Notes under the pieces: model-generated
What the model was told of the DNA's origin: nothing
The model's input: the letters and a program-made list of their open reading frames with translations, nothing else
The model's database searches: none
Translations under genes and position numbers: made by a program
NCBI GenBank assembly: GCA_902363735.1
Contig: CABJBA010000005.1
Location: forward strand, 124,001 to 188,000
Source of the DNA: Clostridiaceae bacterium
Lineage (GTDB): Bacteria > Bacillota > Clostridia > Lachnospirales > Lachnospiraceae
Direction of reading: 5' to 3'
Length of the DNA stretch: 64,000 bases
Part shown: in pieces, positions 35,569 through 44,387 of the stretch
How positions within the stretch are numbered: position 1 is the first letter of the stretch
Layout: each line of letters starts with the position of its first letter

Positions 35569-37353
35569 TTATCCTTCGGCAAACTGGCTGTTATATAATT
35601 TTTCGTAAGTTCCATTTAAATTCAGAAGTTCCTGGTGGGTACCTTGTTCCACAATGTCCCCGTTATTCATAACCAGAATCTGATCTGCATCTTTGATTGT
35701 GGAAAGGCGGTGTGCAATAACGAAGCTGGTACGGCCTTTCATGGCCCGCCTCATGGCCGCCTGTATCAACATTTCCAGACGGGTGTCCACGCTGCTGGTG
35801 GCCTCGTCCAGGATTAGGATGCGGGGATTGGCAAGCAAAGCCCTGGCAATGGTCAGAAGCTGCTTCTGCCCCAAAGAAACATTGTTTCCCTCCTCATTAA
35901 TGATCATGTTATAACCGCCTGGCATTGTCTGAATGAAATGGTGGACATTAGCATCTTTGGCGGCCTGTATGACTTCCTCGTCGGTGGCATCAAGCTTTCC
36001 AAAGCGGATATTTTCTGCAATGGTAGCGTGGTAAAGCCATGGATCCTGAAGTACCATGCCAAATAAGGAACGTTCTGCGTCTCGGCTCATATCGTAAATA
36101 CTTTCCCCATCTATGCGGATATCGCCGCCATTCACATCGTAAAACCGCATCAGCAGGTTGATAATGGTGGTTTTTCCCGCTCCCGTGGCTCCAACAATGG
36201 CGATTTTCTCACCCGGCTTTGTTGTAAGGGAAAAGTCCCTGATGAGAGGCTTGTTTTTCGTATAGGAAAAACGGGCGTTGGAAAACTCCACCAGTCCGCT
36301 GTACTGGTCGGTGTCAAGGACTTCAATCCGCCGCTGTTCCTGACTCTCTTCAGTCTCCTCCAGAAAGTCCACAATCCGTTCCATGGAAGCCGTGGCGCTT
36401 TGTACTGCCGGTGCAAGCTGGGTTAACTGCCCCATAGGCTCATAAACAATCCAGATATACTGCACAAAGGCCTGCATGCTTCCCAAAGCCATGCCCGAGA
36501 GCAGCACTGCATATCCGGTCAGCAGCACCATGGCCACATAGGTGAAATTAATCAGCAGCTCCATAATGGGAGCGATCAGGGAGGAGGTAAAGTTGGCCCG
36601 GAATCCGGCCTTATTCATCCGTCCGTTGATTTCCTGGAACTGTCTGATGGCATCCTGCTCTGAATTATAAAGCTTTATCAGATCAAACCCCGTATACCGC
36701 TCCTGGATATATCCGTTTAACTCTGCAAGGATGTTCTGCATGTTTAAAAATTCGCTCTGGGAGCGCTTCATCATATGTCGGGAAATAAAAAATGCGGTTG
36801 GAATCATTAACATGGACAGCAGCCCTAAGGGAAGGGAAATATAAAGCATCATGGCAAAGGTAGATATGATACTGGTAATGGAATACACAATGTTTAAAAG
36901 ACTTTGCTGCACCGCATTGGACACAGTGTCTACATCATTGGTCACTGTATTGAGCACCGCTCCCTGCTGATGGCTGTCAAAGTAAGACACAGGCAGATGG
37001 TTCATCTTCTGGCTGATGCGGGTACGAAGATCCTTAAAGCTGTTTTGGACGCCTCCTGCCAGTAAATAACTGGCAAGGTAGGTTATGATCTGCCGCACAA
37101 GAGCTGATATGGCCAGACCGGCGGAAATAAGTGAAATATAAGAGTAATTCACCGCCGCCTCAGGTACCCCGCTTGCCATGTCCTTGATGTTGCGGCTCAG
37201 CTCCGTAATGGCAAGTCCAATGAGAAATGGGTTTAGAGCACCGAGAATACTGCCTAATACCGTAAAGACAACAGGTAAGATAAACAGGTATTTGTTGGCA
37301 CTCATACACACCTGTATGAGACGGCCTATTTTTTTCAGTTTTGTCTTGTTCAT
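35569..37353 (-). CDS. ABC exporter half-transporter (permease-ATPase), consensus Walker B
   Basis: 594 aa. An N-terminal six-helix exporter domain is followed by an ATPase from about residue 350: Walker A GATGAGKTT, signature VSLGQKQLL, Walker B LILDEATSSVD and H-loop IAHRLSTI. The catalytic Glu is present but the signature lacks LSGG (VSLGQ). The partner encoded directly upstream shows the opposite pattern, so the two form an asymmetric heterodimer like LmrCD/BmrCD. Its start overlaps the partner's end by 4 bp. The substrate is unknown; drugs or lipids are common. Confidence 0.85.
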   Translation of the reverse strand: MNKTKLKKIGRLIQVCMSANKYLFILPVVFTVLGSILGALNPFLIGLAITELSRNIKDMASGVPEAAVNYSYISLISAGLAISALVRQIITYLASYLLAGGVQNSFKDLRTRISQKMNHLPVSYFDSHQQGAVLNTVTNDVDTVSNAVQQSLLNIVYSITSIISTFAMMLYISLPLGLLSMLMIPTAFFISRHMMKRSQSEFLNMQNILAELNGYIQERYTGFDLIKLYNSEQDAIRQFQEINGRMNKAGFRANFTSSLIAPIMELLINFTYVAMVLLTGYAVLLSGMALGSMQAFVQYIWIVYEPMGQLTQLAPAVQSATASMERIVDFLEETEESQEQRRIEVLDTDQYSGLVEFSNARFSYTKNKPLIRDFSLTTKPGEKIAIVGATGAGKTTIINLLMRFYDVNGGDIRIDGESIYDMSRDAERSLFGMVLQDPWLYHATIAENIRFGKLDATDEEVIQAAKDANVHHFIQTMPGGYNMIINEEGNNVSLGQKQLLTIARALLANPRILILDEATSSVDTRLEMLIQAAMRRAMKGRTSFVIAHRLSTIKDADQILVMNNGDIVEQGTHQELLNLNGTYEKLYNSQFAEG

Positions 37354-39080
37354 CCCAATTCCTCCTCAGAAAGCTGCGAAACGGCAATATCCCGGTAAAC
37401 GCCGCAGCTATGAAGCAGTTCTTCATGGCGGCCTTCCGCTATTACCTGGCCTTCGTTCAGTACGATGATTTTATCGGCATGGCGGATGGTTCCGATCCGC
37501 TGGGCCACAATCAAAATGGTTGCATCTTTAATTTCCTGGCGCAGGCGGGTGCGGAGCTGTAAGTCAGTCATATAATCCAGGGCAGAAAAGGAATCGTCAA
37601 AAATGTAGATTTCCGGGTTCTTTACAATGGCCCTGGCAATCGCAAGGCGCTGACGCTGGCCTCCTGAGAGATTACTTCCGCCTTCACTCAGAATTTCCTC
37701 ATAACGTCCTTCTTTCTGTAATATAAAATCCCTGGCCTGTGCAATTTCAGCCGCTTTTTCTAAATCCTCCTGGCTGGCATTAAGTCGGCCAAGTCTTAAG
37801 TTCTGCGCTATGGTTCCGGTAAAAAGCTGGGCTTTTTGTGGAATAAACCCGATTCTCTGTCGCAGAGTGTGGATATTGTAATCCCGTACATCTACACCGT
37901 CTACAAGTATTTTTCCCTCCGATATATCATACATTCGGGGAATTAACTGGATTAAGGTGGATTTACCGCTTCCGGTGCTGCCGATAAATGCCACTGTCTG
38001 TCCGGCCTCTGCATGAAAGCTGACATTTTTAATAATAGGCTCGTCTGACCCTGCATAGGCAAATGTCACATCTTCAAACCGGATGGTTCCTTTTTCACTG
38101 GTTTCAGTTACGCCGTTTTCCAGGTTTTCCGAAATGGCCGGAGTGCTTTCTAAAACCCGGCTGATTCGCTGGGCTGATACAGAGGCACGAGGATACATGA
38201 TAAAAAGTACGGCCAGCATCAGGAAGGAAAACAGGATGTGGAACACATAATCAATGGAAGCGTTTAAGGTTCCTACGTCCAAAGTACCCTGCCCGATGGC
38301 ATGGCTGCCAACCCAGAGTATCAGGACGATCATGGTGTTGAAGATCAAATAGAATCCTGGTTGTGCAAAAGAGACGATCCGGAATACTTTCTTGGAAACT
38401 CCGCAATATTCCTGGTTTACCTGGTCAAAGCGTTCTGCCTGGAAGTGTTCGTTGCCAAAGGCCCGGATAACCCGAAGGCCTGATAGGCCTTCCCGCAGGT
38501 TTAAATTTATTTTATCCAGGGCCTTTTGCTGGGCTTCGGAATAAGGACGGGATGTATGGCTGATTAAGTAAACACCGCCGCACAGCAGAGGAAGGGCCAT
38601 CAGTACAATCCGGAACATCTGAGGATTGTTGTTCATTATTAAGATAAAGCCGCTGGCAGTCATAATAGGTGTAATAATGGCACTGCGCAGCATGGACTGG
38701 ACAAAAATCATGATCTGATAGGCGTCGCTGGTGGTGCTTGTAATAAGGGAGGACACACTGAACTGGTCAAATTCTATATGGGAAAATTTTTGTGTCTTAA
38801 CAAACATGTCATTGCGTATATCCCGTATGACATTGGTGGCAATGCGGGTATTGGCATAGGCCATACAGAGTTCACCCCCAAGGCCTACAATGATGATTAC
38901 CAGCATAAGCAGCCCAAGCTTCCAAAGCAGGTCCGGCTTATCCCCTAAAAGAGCGTCATTGATGATGTATTTAAGCAGGGTGGGAACACCCATCTGAATT
39001 AAAACAAATCCACCCACTCCCAAAAGGCTGAGAAGAAGATATTTCTTATACCTCCATGTGTAACTTAAAATCAGTTTCAT
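37350..39080 (-). CDS. ABC exporter half-transporter (permease-ATPase), degenerate Walker B
   Basis: 576 aa. Six-helix membrane domain, then ATPase with Walker A GSTGSGKST, signature NLSGGQRQRLA and Walker B IYIFDDSFSALD. The second acidic residue after Walker B is Asp instead of the catalytic Glu, marking the non-hydrolysing site typical of one subunit in heterodimeric exporters. It is the first gene of a two-gene operon. Confidence 0.85.
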   Translation of the reverse strand: MKLILSYTWRYKKYLLLSLLGVGGFVLIQMGVPTLLKYIINDALLGDKPDLLWKLGLLMLVIIIVGLGGELCMAYANTRIATNVIRDIRNDMFVKTQKFSHIEFDQFSVSSLITSTTSDAYQIMIFVQSMLRSAIITPIMTASGFILIMNNNPQMFRIVLMALPLLCGGVYLISHTSRPYSEAQQKALDKINLNLREGLSGLRVIRAFGNEHFQAERFDQVNQEYCGVSKKVFRIVSFAQPGFYLIFNTMIVLILWVGSHAIGQGTLDVGTLNASIDYVFHILFSFLMLAVLFIMYPRASVSAQRISRVLESTPAISENLENGVTETSEKGTIRFEDVTFAYAGSDEPIIKNVSFHAEAGQTVAFIGSTGSGKSTLIQLIPRMYDISEGKILVDGVDVRDYNIHTLRQRIGFIPQKAQLFTGTIAQNLRLGRLNASQEDLEKAAEIAQARDFILQKEGRYEEILSEGGSNLSGGQRQRLAIARAIVKNPEIYIFDDSFSALDYMTDLQLRTRLRQEIKDATILIVAQRIGTIRHADKIIVLNEGQVIAEGRHEELLHSCGVYRDIAVSQLSEEELG

Positions 39081-39102
39081 TATTTGTACCTCAAGCTTTC
39101 TT

Positions 39103-39146
39103 TAGAAAAGAACAGTACCACACGCCCGGAGGCGTTGGCACTGTTC
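39103..39146 (-). terminator. intrinsic terminator after the 2-hydroxyacid dehydrogenase
   Basis: On the minus strand, nested stems (GAACAGT/ACTGTTC at 39110-39116 and 39140-39146, ACGCC/GGCGT inside) are followed by TTTTCT. Confidence 0.6.
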
Positions 39147-39214
39147 GGTTAGACCATCAATAAGTTTACAACATAATTGAAACTGGGTCAAGGTTCTTTT
39201 GGGAAATAAGAGGA

Positions 39215-40162
39215 TTAAAGGATCACATTTGTCTGGCATCCTTCCAGCCATTTTGAAATGTTGTCAAATACGATTCTCGCCCGGATTTCCATGGACTCGG
39301 CAGATGCAAAGGCAACGTGGGGAGTGACCAGGGTGTTTTTACTATGAAGCAGGGGGTGGGCCGGATCAAGAGGCGGTTCTGTCTCAAATACGTCAATTCC
39401 CGCTCCAGACAGATATTCCTCATTTAAAGCCTTAGCCAAAGCCTGAGAATCCACCACAGGCCCTCTGGCAGCATTGATGAGATAAGCCCCTCTTTTCATC
39501 TTTGCAACAGTATCTTCATTAATTAAATGTCGGGAATCTTCATTTAAAGGGCAGTGAAGGCTGACGATATCGGAACGGGATAACAGTTCATCAAGAGTGA
39601 CAAATTCCATAAAGGAAGGCTCATTTCCTGTCAGACGGCGTTTGTGGCCTAAGACCTTGCAGCCAAAGGCGTTGCAAAGCTGTCCTACTCTCGTGCCAAT
39701 GGCTCCGGCACCGATGATACCTACTGTCTTTCCCATAAGCTCACATCCTACAAGTCCGTCCTTTGTCTTTCCTTCCCGGCACCGGGCCTCCACCTGGGGC
39801 ACGTTGCGAAGAAGAGAAAGCATCATGCACAGAGTCAGCTCAGCCACGGCCTCAGTGGAATATCCGGCAGCATTGCTGACTTTAATTCCTTTTGCTCTTG
39901 CTGCATCCAAGTCCACATGATCCACTCCCGTAAAGGCGATATCAATAAATTTTAAATGTTCACAGGCAGAGATAACCTGTCCCGATAAAGGCATGTTGGC
40001 AAGCATGATTACATCTGCATCAGCAGCCTGCTGGATCTGAATCTGAGGGTCTGTGCTTTTGGGATAGGCGGTGAAGCAGTGTCCGGCTTCGATCAAAGGT
40101 TTTGCACATTCATTTAAAAGGCTGTCAGGAATTCCCAGGGATTCTAAAAGTACAATATTCAT
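39215..40162 (-). CDS. D-isomer 2-hydroxyacid dehydrogenase family protein
   Basis: 315 aa. NAD-binding GIIGAGAIGTRVGQ lies near residue 150. The catalytic set is Arg in NAARGPVV, Glu in DVFETEPP and His in TPHVAF, all present. It is related to phosphoglycerate, glyoxylate and hydroxypyruvate reductases; the substrate is not predictable. ATG 40162 has GGAG about 9 bp upstream; ATG 40219 adds a hydrophobic stretch unlike the family. It is 100 bp downstream of the start-side neighbour, a solute-binding protein, and may be co-transcribed with it. Confidence 0.83.
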   Translation of the reverse strand: MNIVLLESLGIPDSLLNECAKPLIEAGHCFTAYPKSTDPQIQIQQAADADVIMLANMPLSGQVISACEHLKFIDIAFTGVDHVDLDAARAKGIKVSNAAGYSTEAVAELTLCMMLSLLRNVPQVEARCREGKTKDGLVGCELMGKTVGIIGAGAIGTRVGQLCNAFGCKVLGHKRRLTGNEPSFMEFVTLDELLSRSDIVSLHCPLNEDSRHLINEDTVAKMKRGAYLINAARGPVVDSQALAKALNEEYLSGAGIDVFETEPPLDPAHPLLHSKNTLVTPHVAFASAESMEIRARIVFDNISKWLEGCQTNVIL

Positions 40163-40261
40163 AAGTGGCGCTCCAATCATGTATAAAATTACAGGACCGC
40201 AGTAAAGGCGGCCCTGCAATTTCCATTATACCACTGATGGGAGGATTAAAAAAGACAGGAT

Positions 40262-41269
40262 TTACTTGGCAGCTTTTTCGGCATAAGTGGTTATTACAAG
40301 TTCCTCATAGGGAACCCGCTCTTTTAACTGGCCTGCTTCTTCTAAAATGTTTTCCAGAAGCTCAAAGCTTTCTTTCTCAAACACAGTATCTCCCTTCCAT
40401 GTGTCCTGGGATTTGTAGCGTTCGATGATGGTGGCGATAGTGGCTGCATCAGTTTCTTTAAACTGGGGCTGAATCACCTTTGCAATTTCCTCTGAAGAAT
40501 GGGAATTAACATATTCCAGGCCTTTTTGAATCGCATTGGTAAACTTCTGTATGGTTTCCGGATTCTTCTCCATATAGCTTTTCTTTGCGCTATATGCCGT
40601 ATAAGGTACATAACCGGAATCAACACCAAGGGAAGCAATTACCTGACCGGCGCCTTCTTTTTCGAGTCCGGTTGCAAATGGCTCAAATTCTACGGTATAA
40701 TCCGCCTCATTGCTGGTAAAGGCAGCAGCAGTGAGACCAAAGTTGATGCTCTGGTCAATGGTTAAGTCTGTGGCAGGATCAATGCCGTTCTTTTTTAAGA
40801 TATACTCAAATACCATCTGAGGCATTCCGCCAGCTCTTCCTCCAAGTACCTTCTTTCCCTTTAAGTCAGACCATTTAAATTCAGGCTGAGAATCTCTTCC
40901 TACGAGAAAGTTTCCGGCCCTCTGTGTCAGCTGAGCAAAGTTTACGGCGTAGTCCTCTGCACCGTTTGCATAAGTATAGATGCTGGCTTCAGAACCCATA
41001 AATCCGATATCAGCGTCACCGGATATCAAGGCGGTCATAACCTTGTCGGCACCTGCTCCGTTGACCAGAGTTAAATTGATGCCCTCCTCTTCAAAATACC
41101 CCAGCTCAATGGCCGCATATTGAGGCGCATAGAAAATAGAATGGGCCACTTCATTCAATGTGACCGGAGTCAAGTCTGCCGTTTTGGTTTTGGAACCGCA
41201 GGCAGCAAGACCGAGCAGCGATACCCCGGCCAGTATTGCTGCCAGAAAAAAGTGATAGGCTTTTCTCAT
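40262..41269 (-). CDS. NMT1/SsuA-type ABC transporter substrate-binding lipoprotein
   Basis: 335 aa. Lipoprotein signal peptide with LAAC and Cys24, then VTLNEVAHSIFYAPQYAAIELGYFEEEGINLTLV, the pattern of nitrate/sulfonate/taurine/pyrimidine-precursor binding proteins. GDADIGFMGSEASIY is the ligand-loop region. No permease or ATPase gene lies beside it, so it depends on components elsewhere. RBS GGAGG at 41274-41278. Possible ligands include sulfonates or a thiamine precursor; the sequence does not decide. Confidence 0.82.
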   Translation of the reverse strand: MRKAYHFFLAAILAGVSLLGLAACGSKTKTADLTPVTLNEVAHSIFYAPQYAAIELGYFEEEGINLTLVNGAGADKVMTALISGDADIGFMGSEASIYTYANGAEDYAVNFAQLTQRAGNFLVGRDSQPEFKWSDLKGKKVLGGRAGGMPQMVFEYILKKNGIDPATDLTIDQSINFGLTAAAFTSNEADYTVEFEPFATGLEKEGAGQVIASLGVDSGYVPYTAYSAKKSYMEKNPETIQKFTNAIQKGLEYVNSHSSEEIAKVIQPQFKETDAATIATIIERYKSQDTWKGDTVFEKESFELLENILEEAGQLKERVPYEELVITTYAEKAAK

Positions 41270-41290
41270 AAATCCTCCTTTATAGAAATC

Positions 41291-41452
41291 TTAATAATAC
41301 ATCTTATTATAGGAATAAAGGAAGGTACTTTGTCTTTGAAAATTTTGTGACTGCATAAGCGGCCTTATCCACTTTCGATGCCCGACTCTGCAGCTTGTCA
41401 GGGAGGCGGCCAGTATGAGAACTGACAAAAACAGGATTATTGCTTTTTTCAT
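41291..41452 (-). CDS. 53-aa lipoprotein-like small ORF
   Basis: This short ORF reads MKKAIILFLSVLILAASLTSC, a full lipoprotein signal peptide with Cys21, then 32 mostly polar residues and stop at 41291. GAAGG lies 6 bp before the ATG. The stop is 21 bp before the start of the binding-protein gene on the same strand. It is either a real tiny lipoprotein or the remnant of a second binding-protein gene that lost its body. I lean to a remnant because the tail has no recognisable pattern. Confidence 0.4.
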   Translation of the reverse strand: MKKAIILFLSVLILAASLTSCRVGHRKWIRPLMQSQNFQRQSTFLYSYNKMYY

Positions 41453-41624
41453 ATGGAACCTTCTTTCCTGATTCTACCTAATGGCATTATATGAAGTTCC
41501 GGAGATTCCAATTCCGGCTGTTTCCTGATTTTGAGATAGAATAAAGAGTGAACTTGTGTTATACTCTTGAATAATGTTTAATCAGAAGAAGACTGATAAA
41601 AAATACAGAAGCAGGAGAATTGTA

Positions 41625-42434
41625 ATGGATTATCGGATGATTGTGCTGGATTTAGATGGGACCCTGACCAACAGAAATAAAGAGATAACGCCCCATACAA
41701 AAGAGGCACTTTTTGAATTGAAACAAAAGGGCGGAGTCATTGTGCTGGCTTCCGGACGGCCAACCTATGGTGTGATGCCTCTAGCCAGAGAACTGGAGCT
41801 TGATCAGTCAGGAGGATACATTCTTTCTTTTAATGGAGGGCGCATCATTGACTGCAAAACCAAGGAAACGATTTTTGCAAGGGAGTTGCCTGTTTCTTCC
41901 AATTCCAGAATTATCCGTATGGCAGAAGAGCACGGGGTGAACATCCTTACCTATGAAAATGAACAGATTATCACTCCCAATGGGGCTGATGAGTATGTGG
42001 GGAAGGAATCGGCAGTCAACAAGCTGGAAATAAAAGAAATCAGTGATATGGAGTCCTACGTACAGTTTCCTGTTGAAAAATTCCTGATGCTGGAAGATGG
42101 TGATTATCTTGCCATGATAGAGCCAAAGGTAAAAGCAGCGTTAGGCAGGGATTACAGTGTTTACCGTTCAGAGCCTTATTTCCTGGAGATTCTACCCAAA
42201 GGAATTGACAAGGCGGCTAGCTTGGAGCGCCTTCTTTCTAGACTTGATATGAGGCGTGAAGAGATGATTGCCTGTGGAGACGGCTACAATGATTTGTCCA
42301 TGATCAAGTATGCAGGGCTTGGAGTTGCTATGGAAAATGCAGTTCTTCCGGTAAAGGCAGCAGCTGATTATGTGACGCTCTCCAATAACAACGACGGCAT
42401 TGCCCACGTGATAGAAAAATTTATGATTACCTGA
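41625..42434 (+). CDS. Cof-type HAD-superfamily phosphatase
   Basis: 269 aa. HAD motif I is VLDLDGTLTN at about 7-16, motif II is VLASGRPTYG, and motif III/IV is GIDKAASLERLL followed by CGDGYNDLSMIKYAG. The cap is of the Cof/YidA type. It removes phosphate from sugar phosphates or cofactors such as PLP. ATG 41625 follows AGGAG at 41613-41617, giving the family N-terminus MDYRMIVLDLDGT; the longer ORF from 41574 is unlikely. Confidence 0.87.
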   Translation: MDYRMIVLDLDGTLTNRNKEITPHTKEALFELKQKGGVIVLASGRPTYGVMPLARELELDQSGGYILSFNGGRIIDCKTKETIFARELPVSSNSRIIRMAEEHGVNILTYENEQIITPNGADEYVGKESAVNKLEIKEISDMESYVQFPVEKFLMLEDGDYLAMIEPKVKAALGRDYSVYRSEPYFLEILPKGIDKAASLERLLSRLDMRREEMIACGDGYNDLSMIKYAGLGVAMENAVLPVKAAADYVTLSNNNDGIAHVIEKFMIT

Positions 42435-42515
42435 GATCTTTCTGTAGACTTTACAACTTTAATATGTTAAAATGCCCTTAGTTGCACGAGGAAATAAAAG
42501 GGGATTGATAATACT

Positions 42516-42818
42516 ATGAATAAAAAGATCAAGACAGATGCAGTAGACCATCTGTTTGAAGCTGTTTTAACTTTAAAAACACCGGAGGAGTGTTATACGT
42601 TTTTTGAGGATGTCTGTACGGTAAATGAGCTGTTAAGCTTATCCCAAAGGTACGAAGTGGCCAAGATGCTGCGGGAAGGACGGACCTATCTGGAAATTGC
42701 AGAGAAAACAGGGGCCTCCACAGCTACCATCAGCCGGGTAAACCGTTCCTTAAATTACGGTAACGATGGATACGATATGGTGTTTAAACGGCTGGAAGAT
42801 GAGAAGAAAAAAGAATAA
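42516..42818 (+). CDS. YerC/YecD family TrpR-like regulator
   Basis: 100 aa. All helical, with the TrpR-type HTH region SQRYEVAKMLREGRTYLEIAEKTGASTATISRVNRSL at about 45-82. YerC proteins are conserved in Firmicutes as small DNA-binding proteins; the ligand is not established. ATG 42516 lies in ...AATACTATG with AAAAGGGGA as ribosome-binding site. It is followed by a strong terminator. Confidence 0.87.
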   Translation: MNKKIKTDAVDHLFEAVLTLKTPEECYTFFEDVCTVNELLSLSQRYEVAKMLREGRTYLEIAEKTGASTATISRVNRSLNYGNDGYDMVFKRLEDEKKKE

Positions 42819-42861
42819 AACAGAGGGCAGATACCGGATTCCGGTGTATGCCCTCTGTTTT
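42819..42861. terminator. bidirectional terminator
   Basis: ACAGAGGGCA at 42820-42829 pairs with TGCCCTCTGT at 42849-42858, inner CGG/CCG pairs, T runs on both strands. It separates the convergent yerC-like and DUF1836 genes. Confidence 0.85.
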
Positions 42862-42863
42862 GG

Positions 42864-43478
42864 CTATTTTTTCTTTTTTACAGGTTCAGCTTCCCTCAAA
42901 TCATCGATGATCTGTTCAACCACCTGTTTTTTCAAATAAACATCAAAGGAAAGCTCGCAGATCCAGGCAAAAAGACGAAGGTATTCCAAATCTTCTCCCT
43001 CCAGTCCCTTATCTGCAAAGGCCTGGCTTGTATCCTGATATTTCCGGACTATGTCTTTCTGGATGCGGTCCATTCCATCCCTTGTCCAGGAAAAAATTTC
43101 TCTGTAGATTTCTTCTAAAGGCAGTTCCTCCGGGGAATTGAAGTGCTTTTCCGTAATGGGCCGGAAAAGTTGTTCAATGTCGTGGAAGGAAATCATATTT
43201 TTAAAATAGTATATAAATACGAGAAGAAGAATGTGTTCCTTGGAATATTTCTTTTTGCTGGGAGCCGGAAGCAGATTATTCTTTGCATAATTGTTAATCA
43301 TGGTTTTAGTCAGAATCTTATCTTCAGGATGGCGCTTAGTACCCTTTAAGTGATCATCCATAAAGGTGGTAACCTGATCCATATATAAATCAATATCAGG
43401 GATGGCATCCGGACTGATATAGTCTATGTTTTCCAGATGCTTTAATATATCCCGGAGTCTTTCGTTATTGGTCTTCAT
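42864..43478 (-). CDS. DUF1836 domain protein
   Basis: 204 aa, with the DUF1836 pattern: TMINNYAKNNLLPAPSKKKYSKEHILLLVFIYYFKNMISFHDIEQLF at about 70-115, which reads like a MerR-type HTH with its wing. These proteins are common in Lachnospiraceae and are thought to be regulators, without known targets. ATG 43478 has GGAGG 5 bp before it; ATG 43490 or 43523 are alternatives. Confidence 0.78.
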   Translation of the reverse strand: MKTNNERLRDILKHLENIDYISPDAIPDIDLYMDQVTTFMDDHLKGTKRHPEDKILTKTMINNYAKNNLLPAPSKKKYSKEHILLLVFIYYFKNMISFHDIEQLFRPITEKHFNSPEELPLEEIYREIFSWTRDGMDRIQKDIVRKYQDTSQAFADKGLEGEDLEYLRLFAWICELSFDVYLKKQVVEQIIDDLREAEPVKKKK

Positions 43479-43619
43479 ATGTTCCTCCATTCTGCACGGC
43501 CCATGCTGTACATAAGGGATCATATCCCTTCATCATATTATATAGTATTCAATACCAGATGACAAGTGGTAAAAGCTCTTGAAGTGCTGAATTTTTTTGA
43601 GGAGACCTGAAAAAGTTTC

Positions 43620-43647
43620 TTGACATTTGAACGATGTGTGCTAAGCT
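43620..43647 (+). promoter_or_regulatory. promoter of ridA
   Basis: TTGACA at 43620-43625 with TAAGCT at 43642-43647 (spacer 16). The -10 is a weak match, but the position, about 65 bp before the start, is right. Confidence 0.4.
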
Positions 43648-43713
43648 ATTAATATAGAATTTATAAAGAATGATATCCAAAAGACGGCGGACAAGTTGAA
43701 AGGAGATAATATT

Positions 43714-44097
43714 ATGAAAAAAGTATTAGCTACAGAAAAAGCACCGGCAGCAATTGGCCCATATTCCCAGGCAATTCGCGGAGGAGATTATGTATTCGTA
43801 TCAGGACAGCTTCCAATTGATCCTGCAACAGGAGCATTTGCAGGCGAAGATGCAGCTTCTCAGACAAAGCAGTCCTTAACAAACATCAAGTCTATTCTGG
43901 AAAGCGAAGGCTTATCCATGGCAAATGTAGTTAAGACTACTGTTTTATTAAAGAATATCAGTGATTTTGCAGCGATGAACGAGATTTATGCAACCTTTTT
44001 TGAAGGTGACTGCCCTGCAAGAGCAGCATTTGAAGTGGCAGCACTTCCAAAAGACGCTCTGGTAGAAATTGAAGCCATTGCATATTGCGGCAAATAA
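43714..44097 (+). CDS. ridA: RidA family reactive-intermediate deaminase
   Basis: 127 aa, the standard RidA length. The N-terminus [33 protein letters not shown] and the C-terminal [24 protein letters not shown], with the key Arg in PARAAF, are all present. It hydrolyses reactive enamines and imines such as 2-aminoacrylate formed by PLP enzymes. ATG 43714 follows AAGGAG at 43699-43704. It is a single gene with a strong terminator. Confidence 0.92.
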   Translation: MKKVLATEKAPAAIGPYSQAIRGGDYVFVSGQLPIDPATGAFAGEDAASQTKQSLTNIKSILESEGLSMANVVKTTVLLKNISDFAAMNEIYATFFEGDCPARAAFEVAALPKDALVEIEAIAYCGK

Positions 44098-44137
44098 TCG
44101 GTTCCATATAAAGAGGCCCTCTTTGTGGGGCGATTAC

Positions 44138-44178
44138 AAGGGAGAACGGTGCGTATAGGTGCCGGTCTCCCTTTTTTC
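44138..44178 (+). terminator. intrinsic terminator of ridA
   Basis: AAGGGAGAACGG at 44138-44149 pairs with CCGGTCTCCCTT at 44162-44173 (one mismatch), followed by TTTT. Confidence 0.85.
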
Positions 44179-44180
44179 AA

Positions 44181-44224
44181 TAAGGCGAATTTGCCTAAAG
44201 GGCAAAGAAGGACCCCCTGAGGTG
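44181..44224 (+). repeat. dispersed repeat, copy 1 (hairpin plus ACCCCCT)
   Basis: About 43 bp that closely match 47623-47668: TAAGG, GAATTTGCC, a short loop, GGGCAAA and then ACCCCCTG. The core TTTGCC-loop-GGCAAA can fold as a hairpin. This copy lies between the ridA terminator and folC. It might be a small RNA regulatory element or a mobile repeat. Confidence 0.5.
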
Positions 44225-44387
44225 CTTAAAAATGAGCTTTATGTCAGAATAGCTTGTAGAAATAAAGGACTTTTTGCGAAAGAAATGGGTTGCATATTGA
44301 CGGACATATATTATAATAAAAGGAAGTTCGGTTTGCTTTATGGCTTTCCGGACAGTTAATTTAACCATGGAAGCTGGTACGTTTGCG

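Noticed and set aside
44159..44359. 66-aa ORF between ridA and folC
   Set aside because: It starts inside the ridA terminator, covers the repeat and overlaps folC; no ribosome-binding site.
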